Source: Desulfuromonadaceae bacterium | Lineage (GTDB): Bacteria; Desulfobacterota; Desulfuromonadia; Desulfuromonadales; JAHYIW01 | DNA: 39,516 nucleotides | Direction: 5' to 3' | NCBI GenBank assembly: GCA_019429445.1 | Contig: JAHYIW010000026.1 | Coordinates: 1-39,516 of the forward strand | Shown: in pieces, positions 1-7,887 of the stretch | How the letters are laid out: every line of letters starts with the position of its first letter | Position numbering within the stretch: the stretch's first letter is position 1 | The notes under the pieces: generated by a model | The model's database searches: none | What the model saw: the letters and a program-made list of their open reading frames with translations, nothing else | Told to the model about the DNA's origin: nothing | Program-made: the position numbers and the translations under genes

Positions 1-62
1 CAAAGAACGGTTCCGTCTGACCGACCAAACAACCTCGGTTGACGGATTTAAGCGGCAAATCC

Positions 63-265
63 CTCGCGAAAATGACTTCGCGGGTGAAACCTGAGAGGTG
101 CGAGCTTGCCTCTCACTGATTCAGGATTTACAGACTAACTATATTCAGTTACAATTGAAGATGGAGGTCTTCTTATGAAAATAGCGTAATGCGCGAATCT
201 CGGCCCTGAATCAGTGAGGTAGCAACTCGCATCTCTGGTTTTCCTCTCGGTGTCATTTTCGCGAG
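63..265. repeat. Large imperfect inverted repeat (arms ~62 nt)
   Basis: The left arm (63-125) and right arm (205-265) are inverted copies at roughly 75-80% identity by eye. Outer 14-nt blocks (63-76 and 252-265) and inner 13-nt blocks (113-125 and 205-217) are perfect reverse complements. The similarity appears to continue weakly outward toward positions 10-60 and 275-325. A third, direct copy of the inner motif CTCACTGATTCAGGA lies at 342-356, just before the first gene. The 79-nt loop contains a GGAGG followed by a four-codon reading frame (175-189). No gene is visible in 1-416. It could be a degenerate palindromic mobile repeat or a structured leader. Confidence 0.75.
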
Positions 266-416
266 TCATTTTAAGTGTCGTACCGTCCGTCTGAGTTGTT
301 TTCCCGGACCGAAAGAACCTGAGGAAATATACTATTTTAAACTCACTGATTCAGGAATTACTTTCACGGCTTCTATTTGGTCAGTACAAATTTCATCATC
401 ATTTTGGAGAACGGTC

Positions 417-2807
417 ATGGTCTTTCGCAGGTTGTTCTTTGTGTTCCTTGGGATGTTGGCGGCGGCTTTTTTAAGCATGGTGACCGGCTGTGCTGACAGG
501 GATTCCACAGATTTCAAGAAAAACTCGTCCGGATCGAATGCAGCTATCGCTGTAGATCCGTATATTGTTGGTGCACTATTCGAAGAGGTGGCCGCAGACG
601 GCCAAGCTGTCTTGCAGGCGAACTCGACGCGATCCGACAGTCAGGGCCGATTTTACTTTCCCGATGAAATCTCAGTCGGTTCCGTCATAAAGCTGCAAGC
701 TTCGGCAAGAGGTGTGCACGGTGGGATGCCCTATACGGGGATACTGTTGCGTCGAGTCGATCCCGGGCAGAAGGGACCGTTTGTCGTCTCGCCGCTGACC
801 ACGATCCTCGCCAACAAGGTAACCCCGGACGAACTTATCACTCTTCTTGATAATTCTGGTTTGCCGGGACTGCAGCGAGACGGTCTGTTCCGGGATCCCA
901 TGCAGGGGCTTGTCGCTGCCGGAGGCAAAATCGATCAACAGGCCCTGCAGTTACTTCAGGCCAATCTGGCCGCCGGGGTCTATCTCATATTCCTGGAGAT
1001 CCCCAAATTCATTGACCAGGTAAATCCTTACGAGACTAACTTCCCCTATTTCGCAGATGCGGTCAGCCTGGTTCAGGACACCTTGGACGGGCAGCTCTTG
1101 TCGCAGTTCCTCGCTGAGGTCAGTCCGGATTTTTCGCTGGATGACAGGCTGGCCACATCGATTCGGCTTTGCCAGCTGACGGTTTCCGAGTTCGAGCGAG
1201 CCCTTGCCGCCGGCCAGGCCGTTTCCGGTGGTCTGCTCGCCGACATCGTGGCGGGCACCATTGCTGTTGCCCTTGATGTCGCGAAAGAGGTCTATTTCGC
1301 CCGAACCGGCGAGAAAATGAACCTGTTGCCGATCGCGATCACCGACACGGTATCGGCGGTCGAAGGGGGCACGACGGTAACCGGCAACGTGCTGACGAAC
1401 GACGATCCCGGGGACGCGCCTGCCACGGTGAGTTCAGCCGACCAGGGTGGGACAGCGATCTCACTGGGGAGCGCGTTCACGACGACTGGCGGTGGATCCC
1501 TGACCGTTAACTCCGATGGGACCTACAGCTATACGCCGCCAATCTTGGGGACGGTTACTCCGGTCGGTCTGGTTGAGACGATCAACTACACGGTAACGGA
1601 TCAGGACGGCGATGCCGCTTCCGCACGATTGACGATTCAGGTTGAAAACACGAACCTTCTTTCTTCTGCCGTGGACGACACGGTATCGGCGGTCGAAGGG
1701 GGCACGGCGGTAACCGGTAACGTGCTGACGAACGACGATCCCGGGGACGCCCCTGCCACGGTGAGTTCAGCCGACCAGGGTGGGACAGCGATCTCACTGG
1801 GGAGCGCGTTCACGACGACTGGCGGTGGATCCCTGACCGTTAACTCCGATGGGACCTACAGCTATACGCCGCCCAGCCGGGATGTGCCTCCGGTAGGATT
1901 GATGGAATCTTTCCGCTACTTCATTGAAGATGAAGACGGGGATGCAAGTTCCGCGATGTTGATAGTCAATATCTCTTATAATGGGCAACCTTACTCAATT
2001 TCTGTGTTCAGTCCGGTAAGGATCGCCCTGGCGCCAACCGGGCAGCTTTTGGTCAGCTCCTCTAATAGTGGCAATATCCCGATATTTAACCCTGACTCTA
2101 CTCAGCGGGAGGGGGCCATTCAGGCCAACAGGAAGATGTCGGCGATCGGGGCTGCCTCTAACAGGGTTTTCGTTGGTTTGGATGTGCCAGGTGCGGTTGG
2201 ATGCTATACGTATGATGGTCAACTTTTGTATCTGCTGGGCTCAGGGATCGGTGAATTCGGCACAGCCAATGACCTGGTGATTGTTAGCGATCAAGTGTAC
2301 GTGACGGATTCCCGCAACAAACAAGTTCGCGTTTATAACCTTGCCGATGGCGCTTTTCTCCGGAGCTTTGGCCAGGATCGGATGCACTTCCCGACCGGGA
2401 TCGCCATCGACCCGAACAGCAACACGCTGCTGGTCTCCGATTTTGGTGTCGGCACCGAAGGAGGAGGCATGATGAGTCCAGGAACATATTATGCAGGCAT
2501 CTGGCGTTATGATTTGAATGGCAATTATGTTGAGACGATTTCCGGTGATTTTTCCCGTCCCCAGGGGCTGGCGGTCAACGCCAACGGCGAGATCTTCCTT
2601 GCCGACAGCCTGCGCGGAGAAGTGCTGGTATTACGTAAAAAACCCGATGCGCCCGGTTACCTAGAGCCTTACAGCTACGGCACGGGTGACATTCCGCTGC
2701 GGTTGCCGCTGGACGTTGCGATCGACCCCCTGACGCAGACTTTGTATGTCACCAATAACCTGCTCAACAGGGTCGAGGTGATTCCGGAAGGAGGTCTTTT
2801 GCCATGA
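417..2807 (+). CDS. Exported lipoprotein with cadherin-like (VCBS-type) repeats and C-terminal NHL propeller
   Basis: This 796-residue protein starts at an ATG with GGAGA 6 nt upstream. It has a lipoprotein signal peptide ending in MVTGC (Cys at about residue 25), so it should be anchored in the envelope. Residues ~30-300 resemble the helical N-terminal part of deltaproteobacterial surface lipoproteins. Residues ~305-540 hold two cadherin-like repeats of the type DTVSAVEGGT...GTYSYTPP seen in adhesins. Residues ~540-796 form an NHL/6-bladed propeller with repeats of the form VYVTDSRNKQVRVY. The stop codon overlaps the start of the multiheme cytochrome (ATGA), so the two are translationally coupled. 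NHL proteins commonly accompany outer-membrane cytochromes in Geobacter; a structural or docking role for this one is inferred. Confidence 0.85.
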   Translation: MVFRRLFFVFLGMLAAAFLSMVTGCADRDSTDFKKNSSGSNAAIAVDPYIVGALFEEVAADGQAVLQANSTRSDSQGRFYFPDEISVGSVIKLQASARGVHGGMPYTGILLRRVDPGQKGPFVVSPLTTILANKVTPDELITLLDNSGLPGLQRDGLFRDPMQGLVAAGGKIDQQALQLLQANLAAGVYLIFLEIPKFIDQVNPYETNFPYFADAVSLVQDTLDGQLLSQFLAEVSPDFSLDDRLATSIRLCQLTVSEFERALAAGQAVSGGLLADIVAGTIAVALDVAKEVYFARTGEKMNLLPIAITDTVSAVEGGTTVTGNVLTNDDPGDAPATVSSADQGGTAISLGSAFTTTGGGSLTVNSDGTYSYTPPILGTVTPVGLVETINYTVTDQDGDAASARLTIQVENTNLLSSAVDDTVSAVEGGTAVTGNVLTNDDPGDAPATVSSADQGGTAISLGSAFTTTGGGSLTVNSDGTYSYTPPSRDVPPVGLMESFRYFIEDEDGDASSAMLIVNISYNGQPYSISVFSPVRIALAPTGQLLVSSSNSGNIPIFNPDSTQREGAIQANRKMSAIGAASNRVFVGLDVPGAVGCYTYDGQLLYLLGSGIGEFGTANDLVIVSDQVYVTDSRNKQVRVYNLADGAFLRSFGQDRMHFPTGIAIDPNSNTLLVSDFGVGTEGGGMMSPGTYYAGIWRYDLNGNYVETISGDFSRPQGLAVNANGEIFLADSLRGEVLVLRKKPDAPGYLEPYSYGTGDIPLRLPLDVAIDPLTQTLYVTNNLLNRVEVIPEGGLLP
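1344..1540 (+). repeat. Intragenic repeat copy 1 (cadherin-like domain)
   Basis: This 197-bp segment encodes most of the first cadherin-like domain. It recurs at 1677-1873, 333 bp downstream, with only about three base differences that I can find. Phase is preserved (111 codons). Confidence 0.9.
1677..1873 (+). repeat. Intragenic repeat copy 2 (cadherin-like domain)
   Basis: Second, nearly identical copy of the 1344-1540 segment. The sequence between and after the copies differs clearly, so the match is confined to the domain core. This suggests recent duplication or gene conversion. Confidence 0.9.
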
Positions 2808-4861
2808 GATATTCACCTGTGGATAGATGCAAAGTCTCTTTGGTCACCATTCTTCTCGTCCTGGGCTTTGTCTGGCCGGCATACGCTTTGTTGGAGGCGC
2901 ATTTAAACTACGATGGCTGCGCGACCTGCCATAATCTTCATTCCTCTGCGGGAGGGGCACTGCAAGATATCTCTTCCAACCCCGAAGAACTCTGTCTGAG
3001 TTGTCATGGCCCGGGCGGGATTTCCACCCTGACGGTCATGACGCACAACCTGGCCGGGGTCGACTCGGCCGAGGTTGGCTATATCTCCTGCAACGATTGC
3101 CACAATTCTCACAACAACGGCGAGGAAACCAGTCTAACCAATCGTGACGGAACCTACAACATCAAATTGGTTGGTCTTTTCAAAGACTACAACAGCAGTC
3201 CACCTGTGAGCCTCCTCTCGCCGCAGATTCGTGAAAAGCGGGTGGCGACCGGCCTCGGGGCGTTGAAGGAGGTGGTCTACAACACTGCGATTGACGATTA
3301 CAACAGGGTTCCGGGTATCAATGGCGTATGTAATGCCTGTCATGGCGAGACGCACAATGCCGACCAGGACTGCTCGGCCTGTCATGGCCATGACGGCGGT
3401 TTTGCCGGTGCGGGGGATTGCCGGGCCTGTCACGACGGCACCGGTGTCGGTGCTGAAGCGATCAGCGTTTCGAGCCCCCATTCAACAAATACGATATACA
3501 ACAGTGTCGGCGTAACATTTACCTGTGAGAACTGCCATACGGACCATACCAGCGGCACAGTATTGATTACGAATTACAACACTGTTGGCATCTCTTACGG
3601 AACGGGCGGGATCTCTCTGGGGAACAGTGGTGGAGGTATCTACAATGCGGTCGGTCTTACCGAGGCTGAGATCTGCTGGAACTGCCATGATTCTTACGGG
3701 GTTTCAGAATGGGGCTTGAACACTGACACCAATGGTGCTGGCAGCAATTACAACACTGGAACCTTATCCGGGGCGACTGCTCCGCAATGGGTCAGCGATG
3801 ATGGTCTTGCCGTCGCCACCTGGAGCAGTGCACAAAGCTTGTTTTCCTACAAGTCCGGTGCCATCCAGTCGACGCATTCGGTGAACAGCGAGGTTTTGTC
3901 TCCCGGTCTGGACGCTGTAGAGGATATCCGCTGCTCCTACTGTCATGACGTGCATGAGCTGAACCTGGCGACTGGCGATACGACCTCTGGGCCGCCTTAC
4001 TTGCGTGGCAACTGGATGGGCAACCCGTACCTTGAGGACGGAGCGCCGCAGAGCGGGACGGTTTACGGTCAGTACGAATGGGGGCCGGTGCCGCGCGGTT
4101 CTGTGCTCAATAACGAATACGGCGGCTACCAGATCGACCAGAACAATGGGGGCCCGACCACGGGCTGGACCTTGGCTTCATCAGCGGGCCTGTGTACTTT
4201 GTGTCACGGTACTGATGTAGACAACATGAACCAGTTTGGCACGGCCAGCGACGATTGGGTTGGCAGCAACGGCCACTCCAATGCTGTGATAGGGGGGACT
4301 GGTGTCAACGCTGCCAATATCTTCTATACCAGCGACCGGGCGCCGAGCGGTGTTGACACACAAGGGGCGAAGCCGGACATGGGTTATGCAAACCATGGTT
4401 CGGGTGTCGGTTACGGTTTCCGTGGAACCGATGGCCGCTCATTCCAACATGCCCCTGGCATGGACGGCAGCCAAGCCTCGAAAGCCACACAACCTTATGG
4501 TGGTAGCTTTTACGAATGGGGCGCGAGCGTGGACGAAGCAACGGTTGATTCGCAGTACCACAAGTTCTCCTGCTCCAAATGCCATAACCCGCACGCCTCG
4601 CGGTTGCCACGACTGATGATTACTAACTGCCTCGATACCAGACACAACACCTGGGATGAGAATGCCGATGATGGTGGACCTTCAATTGGCAATCAGAACA
4701 ATAATAAAATTACTCTGAGTTTAACAAGTTCCCCTGACAACTGGCTACGGACCTGGTCGAACACGACATCCGCCCAGAATTGCCATCGGGTGGCTGGAAA
4801 CAACAGTGCGGGCTGGAGTCCGGGCTATGGTGACGGCTGGAACGATGTAACCCCCTGGTAA
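2804..4861 (+). CDS. Exported multiheme c-type cytochrome (11 CXXCH plus two degenerate sites)
   Basis: This 685-residue protein begins at ATG 2804 with AGGAGGT upstream and overlaps the preceding gene by 4 nt. A Sec signal peptide (hydrophobic residues 12-28, ending PAYA) exports it. Eleven canonical heme motifs are visible: CATCH, CLSCH, CNDCH, CNACH, CSACH, CRACH, CENCH, CWNCH, CSYCH, CTLCH and CSKCH. Near the C terminus a CLDTRH (CX4H) and a QNCH lacking its first Cys look like modified or lost heme sites. Long Gly/Asn/Ser/Thr-rich stretches separate the heme groups, as in Geobacter outer-surface cytochromes. It probably takes part in extracellular or periplasmic electron transfer with the NHL lipoprotein encoded upstream. 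The specific redox partner cannot be told from the sequence. Confidence 0.9.
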   Translation: MRYSPVDRCKVSLVTILLVLGFVWPAYALLEAHLNYDGCATCHNLHSSAGGALQDISSNPEELCLSCHGPGGISTLTVMTHNLAGVDSAEVGYISCNDCHNSHNNGEETSLTNRDGTYNIKLVGLFKDYNSSPPVSLLSPQIREKRVATGLGALKEVVYNTAIDDYNRVPGINGVCNACHGETHNADQDCSACHGHDGGFAGAGDCRACHDGTGVGAEAISVSSPHSTNTIYNSVGVTFTCENCHTDHTSGTVLITNYNTVGISYGTGGISLGNSGGGIYNAVGLTEAEICWNCHDSYGVSEWGLNTDTNGAGSNYNTGTLSGATAPQWVSDDGLAVATWSSAQSLFSYKSGAIQSTHSVNSEVLSPGLDAVEDIRCSYCHDVHELNLATGDTTSGPPYLRGNWMGNPYLEDGAPQSGTVYGQYEWGPVPRGSVLNNEYGGYQIDQNNGGPTTGWTLASSAGLCTLCHGTDVDNMNQFGTASDDWVGSNGHSNAVIGGTGVNAANIFYTSDRAPSGVDTQGAKPDMGYANHGSGVGYGFRGTDGRSFQHAPGMDGSQASKATQPYGGSFYEWGASVDEATVDSQYHKFSCSKCHNPHASRLPRLMITNCLDTRHNTWDENADDGGPSIGNQNNNKITLSLTSSPDNWLRTWSNTTSAQNCHRVAGNNSAGWSPGYGDGWNDVTPW

Positions 4862-4883
4862 TTGCGACTGTAAGAGGAACAGG

Positions 4884-4920
4884 AAAACGGGAGCTGAGAT
4901 TTCGAGTCAGCTCCCGTTTT
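4884..4920 (+). terminator. Rho-independent terminator after cytochrome gene
   Basis: A perfect 14-bp stem (4884-4897 with 4907-4920) around the loop GATTTCGAG ends in TTTT on the plus strand. It closes the lipoprotein-cytochrome operon. Confidence 0.9.
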
Positions 4921-4967
4921 CTTATGGTGTGCAAGCACCCAGAAAGTATCCCCTGCGGGGGTGCTTT

Positions 4968-5124
4968 CTACTCATCCCCACCAATCTTGCTGATAAACAC
5001 CTCGCGCGGCCGGCTGGTGCCGTCCGACGGGCCGACGATCCCTTCCGCTTCCATCTTCTCGATCATGCGCGCGGCGCGGTTGTAGCCGAGGCGCAGGCGG
5101 CGCTGCAGCATCGAGATCGAGCTC
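4968..5124 (-). pseudogene. ftsK: 3' remnant of ftsK (gamma domain only)
   Basis: The minus strand, read from about 5123 to the TAG at 4968-4970, encodes about 51 residues matching the very end of FtsK/SpoIIIE DNA translocases: [19 protein letters not shown], then a segment with EEKM-like helix residues and [17 protein letters not shown]. This is the winged-helix gamma domain that reads polar KOPS-type sequences. The rest of ftsK (motor and membrane domains) is absent from this window. The reading frame is shifted by one relative to the fused transposase frame upstream, so the remnant is not translated as FtsK from that start. A complete ftsK presumably exists elsewhere, because loss of the function would be costly. 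Confidence 0.85.
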
Positions 5125-5376
5125 CTGATAGCGCTCAGCTAAGGCCAGTACTTCATCGACCAGAGCCTTGCGTGCCGAAGCCTGAGATAGCCGCTTGTCA
5201 ATAAGGCCGTCGATCCCGTTTTCCTTGTAACGATCGATATAGCGTCGAAAGGAGCGGGACGAGACGCCAAGCATATGGGCCGCTTCTTCTTGGGTAATAC
5301 GACCCTCGGTCCAGATGCTGAAAGTTTCACCAAATCGCATTTTCCGGATCTCCTGTAGTAATGCTGTCGGTTTCAT
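5122..5376 (-). pseudogene. Truncated ISNCY-like transposase N-terminus
   Basis: From ATG 5376 the minus strand encodes about 85 residues with a helix-turn-helix. Hallmarks are MRFGETFSIWTEGRITQEEA, LLGVSSRSFRRYIDRY-like residues and GLIDKRLSQASARKA. These match the N terminus of ISNCY-family transposases, in which this helix-turn-helix region precedes a DDE catalytic domain. Homology stops at about residue 85 (ERYQE), where the sequence switches to the ftsK tail. The open frame runs on in the wrong ftsK frame to position 4972, giving a spurious 134-residue chimera. The catalytic domain is missing, so it is inactive as a transposase. A DNA-binding remnant protein is conceivable. Confidence 0.8.
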
Positions 5377-5516
5377 AAGGGCCTCCTGTAGAGACCATCA
5401 TGAACCGGACAGATGTTGTGCTACAACTCCGGACATATTACGTGTTGCTGACAATGATGGAGGATTGCGGGATCCCCGAACATCTGCTAGCATGGCGCTC
5501 AATCAAGGAGCAGAAG

Positions 5517-5708
5517 ATGAACGAAATCATTGAACGTATTATTGACCTGGAGACCCGTTTTGCCCATCAGGAGCTGCAACTTGACGAGTTGAATACCATC
5601 GTCATCGAGTGCCGCGACCGCATCGACCGACTGGAGCGGGATAACCGCCGCATGAGTGAAATGCTTGCCGGAATGGCGCCCGAATCGATGGAGTCCCCCG
5701 ACGAATGA
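5517..5708 (+). CDS. slyX: SlyX family protein
   Basis: This 63-residue protein (MNEIIERIIDLETRFAHQEL...) is a short continuous coiled coil with the SlyX pattern: LE-R-AHQE-QLDELN near the start, then a heptad-rich region and a polar tail. SlyX is a widespread small cytoplasmic protein of uncertain function, first noted near slyD. The start chosen is ATG 5517, because AAGGAG sits 7 nt upstream; the open frame extends further 5' to 5400 without a family match. The stop overlaps the start of the rhodanese gene by 4 nt. Confidence 0.85.
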   Translation: MNEIIERIIDLETRFAHQELQLDELNTIVIECRDRIDRLERDNRRMSEMLAGMAPESMESPDE

Positions 5709-6214
5709 CCTTGCTCAAATTCGATTACAGCAACCTGCGCCGGGTGATCCTCGAAGCGCTGGTGATTGTCTGTGGCGGCATTCTCCTCGGGCTGACGTTC
5801 AATTACCCGCTGGTCGGCGCTGTTTTCAAAGGGGAACTGCCCCCGCCACCCTCGCGTGAAGTGCCGCTCAATGCGGAGAGACTCCCCATACCGGCCTCGC
5901 TGGCCGACGTGCGCAACGCAACGCCAGACACGGTACTGGTTGATGCCCGGATTGCAGAACTCTTTAACGCCGGGCATTTGCCGGGCGCACTTTCGCTGCC
6001 GCTGGCAGAGATTGACGCGCGGCTTGATGCTTTCAGCGCACACATTCCGTCCGACCGACCGTTGATTATTTACTGCAACGGCTACGGTTGTCCCGATTCC
6101 TTCGATCTTGGGCAGATATTATTGCAACAGGGGTATCAGCAGGTGATGGTCTTTGAGGGCGGAGTCCCCGAGTGGCGCGACGCCGGGTTCGCTATCGAAA
6201 GGGGCGAGCCATGA
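5705..6214 (+). CDS. Membrane-anchored rhodanese-like protein
   Basis: This 169-residue protein has one N-terminal membrane segment or uncleaved signal (residues ~14-40). A single rhodanese domain follows (residues ~60-160): VLVDAR at 78, AGHLPGALSLPL at 89-100, and the active-site loop CNGYGCPDS with Cys124. Rhodaneses move sulfane sulfur or act in redox sensing through a persulfide on the loop cysteine. The catalytic domain probably faces the periplasm. It overlaps slyX upstream and the MauE/DoxX-like gene downstream (both ATGA), so the three are one transcript. The rhodanese plus MauE-like pairing suggests a shared thiol or sulfur redox role, which is inferred. Confidence 0.85.
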   Translation: MTLLKFDYSNLRRVILEALVIVCGGILLGLTFNYPLVGAVFKGELPPPPSREVPLNAERLPIPASLADVRNATPDTVLVDARIAELFNAGHLPGALSLPLAEIDARLDAFSAHIPSDRPLIIYCNGYGCPDSFDLGQILLQQGYQQVMVFEGGVPEWRDAGFAIERGEP

Positions 6215-6666
6215 AACGGACGGGTCAATGTTCCTACCACCTCTGCCGTCTGCTCCTCGGTGCTGTCTTTATTTACGCTGGCATCCTCAAGATCAACGAT
6301 ATCCCGGTCTTCGCCGGGCAGATCGCCCGCTACGAACTGCTCCCCTACCAATGGAATTATCTCGCCGCCGCCACCCTCCCCTATATCGAGGTGATCGCCG
6401 GGCTGTTGTTGATCTGTAACCGCCGGGTTCGCGCCGCGTCGCTGACGATCGGCGGGATGCTGATTTTTTTCATCCTCATTCTCCTGTCGGTGCTGGCGCG
6501 CGGCCTGGAGATCGATTGCGGCTGCTTCGGGCCGAGCATTCAGAGTTCTCCACAGCAGGCGTTGTTGCGCAATGTGCTGCTGTTGGTCCTGGCTCATTTT
6601 GTTTTTCATCTGCGCAACACCTATGCCCGCGAAAAGTCTTTGACGGAGAAGGAATCAGATTCATAA
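6211..6666 (+). CDS. MauE/DoxX-like four-helix membrane protein
   Basis: This 151-residue integral membrane protein has about four hydrophobic helices (residues ~12-30, 48-68, 74-96, 118-136). The motif CGCFG after helix 3 is typical of the MauE branch of the DoxX-like family. MauE is needed for maturation of methylamine dehydrogenase, and relatives are thought to move disulfide or thiol equivalents across the membrane. The start is ATG 6211, overlapping the rhodanese stop; a longer frame from 6172 would run back into that gene. Pairing with a rhodanese supports a thiol-redox role. The true substrate is unknown. Confidence 0.8.
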   Translation: MKRTGQCSYHLCRLLLGAVFIYAGILKINDIPVFAGQIARYELLPYQWNYLAAATLPYIEVIAGLLLICNRRVRAASLTIGGMLIFFILILLSVLARGLEIDCGCFGPSIQSSPQQALLRNVLLLVLAHFVFHLRNTYAREKSLTEKESDS

Positions 6667-6701
6667 TTCAAGCAACGAGCGTTGAGCGGATAGATATCTC
6701 C

Positions 6702-7799
6702 ATGGAAGACTGGCAACTCGAACTCAGACAGGCAATTACCACCGCCGACCAACTCGCCGCTCATTTTGCAGTTGATGTAGCCGCCTTGCGGCCAGTGATC
6801 GAACGCTACCCCTTAAGCATCACCCCACATTATCTGCGGCTGATCAAGGCGCCGGGCGACCCGATCTGGCGGCAGTGCGTCCCTGATCCGGCGGAGCTGA
6901 TTGACGACGGCGCGCCACTCGACCCGCTGGCCGAAGCGGAACATGCGCCAGTTCCGGGGATTATTCATCGTTACCCCGACCGAGCCCTGCTGCTGGTCTC
7001 GGGGAGTTGTGGCGTTTATTGCCGCTTCTGCACCCGCAAGCGTCAGGTCGGCACCCGCGCCATGTCGTACACCTTCGGCGAACTCGACAACGCCATCGCC
7101 TATATCGCGCGTACCCCGGCGATCAAGGACGTGATCCTCTCCGGCGGTGATCCGCTCCTCCTCCCCGACCTGCTCCTCAAGCAGTTGCTCGACAAATTGC
7201 GGCGGATCGAACATGTCGAGATCATCCGCCTTGCCACGCGGCTTCCGGTGACGTTGCCATCACGCATCACCGAGCGCCTTTGTACCCTGCTCCAGAACTA
7301 TCCGCCACTCTACCTTCTGACCCACTTTAATCATCCACGTGAACTGAACGCGGCAACTATCGCAGCGTGTAACCAGATCGCCGACGCCGGCGTTGTGCTT
7401 GGCAACCAGACAGTGCTCCTCAAGGGCGTCAACGATGATCCGACCGTGCTGGCGGAACTGTTTCGCGGTTTGCTCAAAATTCGCGTCAAGCCCTACTACC
7501 TGCATCATGTCGATCTGGCCCGCGGAGTCGGGCATTTCCGCACCCCGCTCGAAACTGGCATCAGCATCCTCAGAACGTTGCGCGGAACGCTTTCGGGGCT
7601 GGCAATTCCGCACTATGTGGTCGATCTGCCTGGCGGTAAAGGGAAGTTGCCGATCACCCCGGAAGCCTATGAACGCAGCGCTGACGGGTGCATCCGGTTG
7701 TTGACCCCGGACGGGGAAACATTGTGCTTCGCTGAAGATGCGCGGCTCTCCAAAGATGGGCAAATATTTCACCACGAAGCTCACGAAAAAAACGCATAA
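6702..7799 (+). CDS. kamA: KamA-family radical SAM lysine aminomutase
   Basis: This 365-residue protein carries the radical SAM motif CGVYCRFC (Cys103, Cys107, Cys110), followed by TRKRQVG as in lysine 2,3-aminomutases and EF-P beta-lysine enzymes (EpmB). Downstream motifs DVILSGGDPLLL, HFNHPREL, QTVLLKGVND, PYYLHHVDLARG and the C-terminal YVVDLPGGKGK bind SAM, PLP (the GGKGK lysine) and lysine. It converts L-lysine to beta-lysine, as a metabolite or for EF-P modification. ATG 6702 is chosen because homology starts just after it. The last ~12 residues (FHHEAHEKNA) come from a dispersed DNA repeat motif, so the C terminus is probably extended. EpmB versus KamA cannot be settled here. Confidence 0.85.
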   Translation: MEDWQLELRQAITTADQLAAHFAVDVAALRPVIERYPLSITPHYLRLIKAPGDPIWRQCVPDPAELIDDGAPLDPLAEAEHAPVPGIIHRYPDRALLLVSGSCGVYCRFCTRKRQVGTRAMSYTFGELDNAIAYIARTPAIKDVILSGGDPLLLPDLLLKQLLDKLRRIEHVEIIRLATRLPVTLPSRITERLCTLLQNYPPLYLLTHFNHPRELNAATIAACNQIADAGVVLGNQTVLLKGVNDDPTVLAELFRGLLKIRVKPYYLHHVDLARGVGHFRTPLETGISILRTLRGTLSGLAIPHYVVDLPGGKGKLPITPEAYERSADGCIRLLTPDGETLCFAEDARLSKDGQIFHHEAHEKNA

Positions 7800-7865
7800 A
7801 AGGGATGATCAACTTGGTGTTCTTCGTGATCTCCAGTGAGCACCGCGAACGGGTGGTGAACAACC
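7764..7865. repeat. Dispersed CACCACGAAG-type motif, inverted pair
   Basis: The motif TTCACCACGAAGCTCACGAA starts near 7764 on the plus strand. A related minus-strand copy (GTTCACCAC...GATCACGAAGAACACC) occupies about 7820-7862. A further plus-strand relative lies at 34502-34530. The first copy overlaps the 3' end of kamA. Similar short motifs are scattered through many environmental proteobacterial genomes, with unknown function. Confidence 0.45.
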
Positions 7866-7887
7866 AAAAGTGCCAAGGAGCCACATC

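Noticed and set aside
175-189. Leader peptide ATG-AAA-ATA-GCG-TAA
   Set aside because: A good GGAGG precedes it, but four codons with no linked attenuator or regulated amino-acid run are not enough to call a gene.
1344-1873. CRISPR-like or intergenic tandem repeat
   Set aside because: The repeat is long, in frame and encodes a protein domain. No CRISPR array was seen anywhere in the window.
4933-4968. Hairpin downstream of the ftsK remnant as a second terminator
   Set aside because: AAGCACCC/GGGTGCTT can pair, but there is no T-run on either strand and the inner part pairs poorly. It may be a relic of the ftsK terminator.
4972-5376. Intact 134-residue helix-turn-helix regulator
   Set aside because: Only the first ~85 residues match a family (ISNCY transposase N terminus). 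The rest is the ftsK tail read in the wrong frame.
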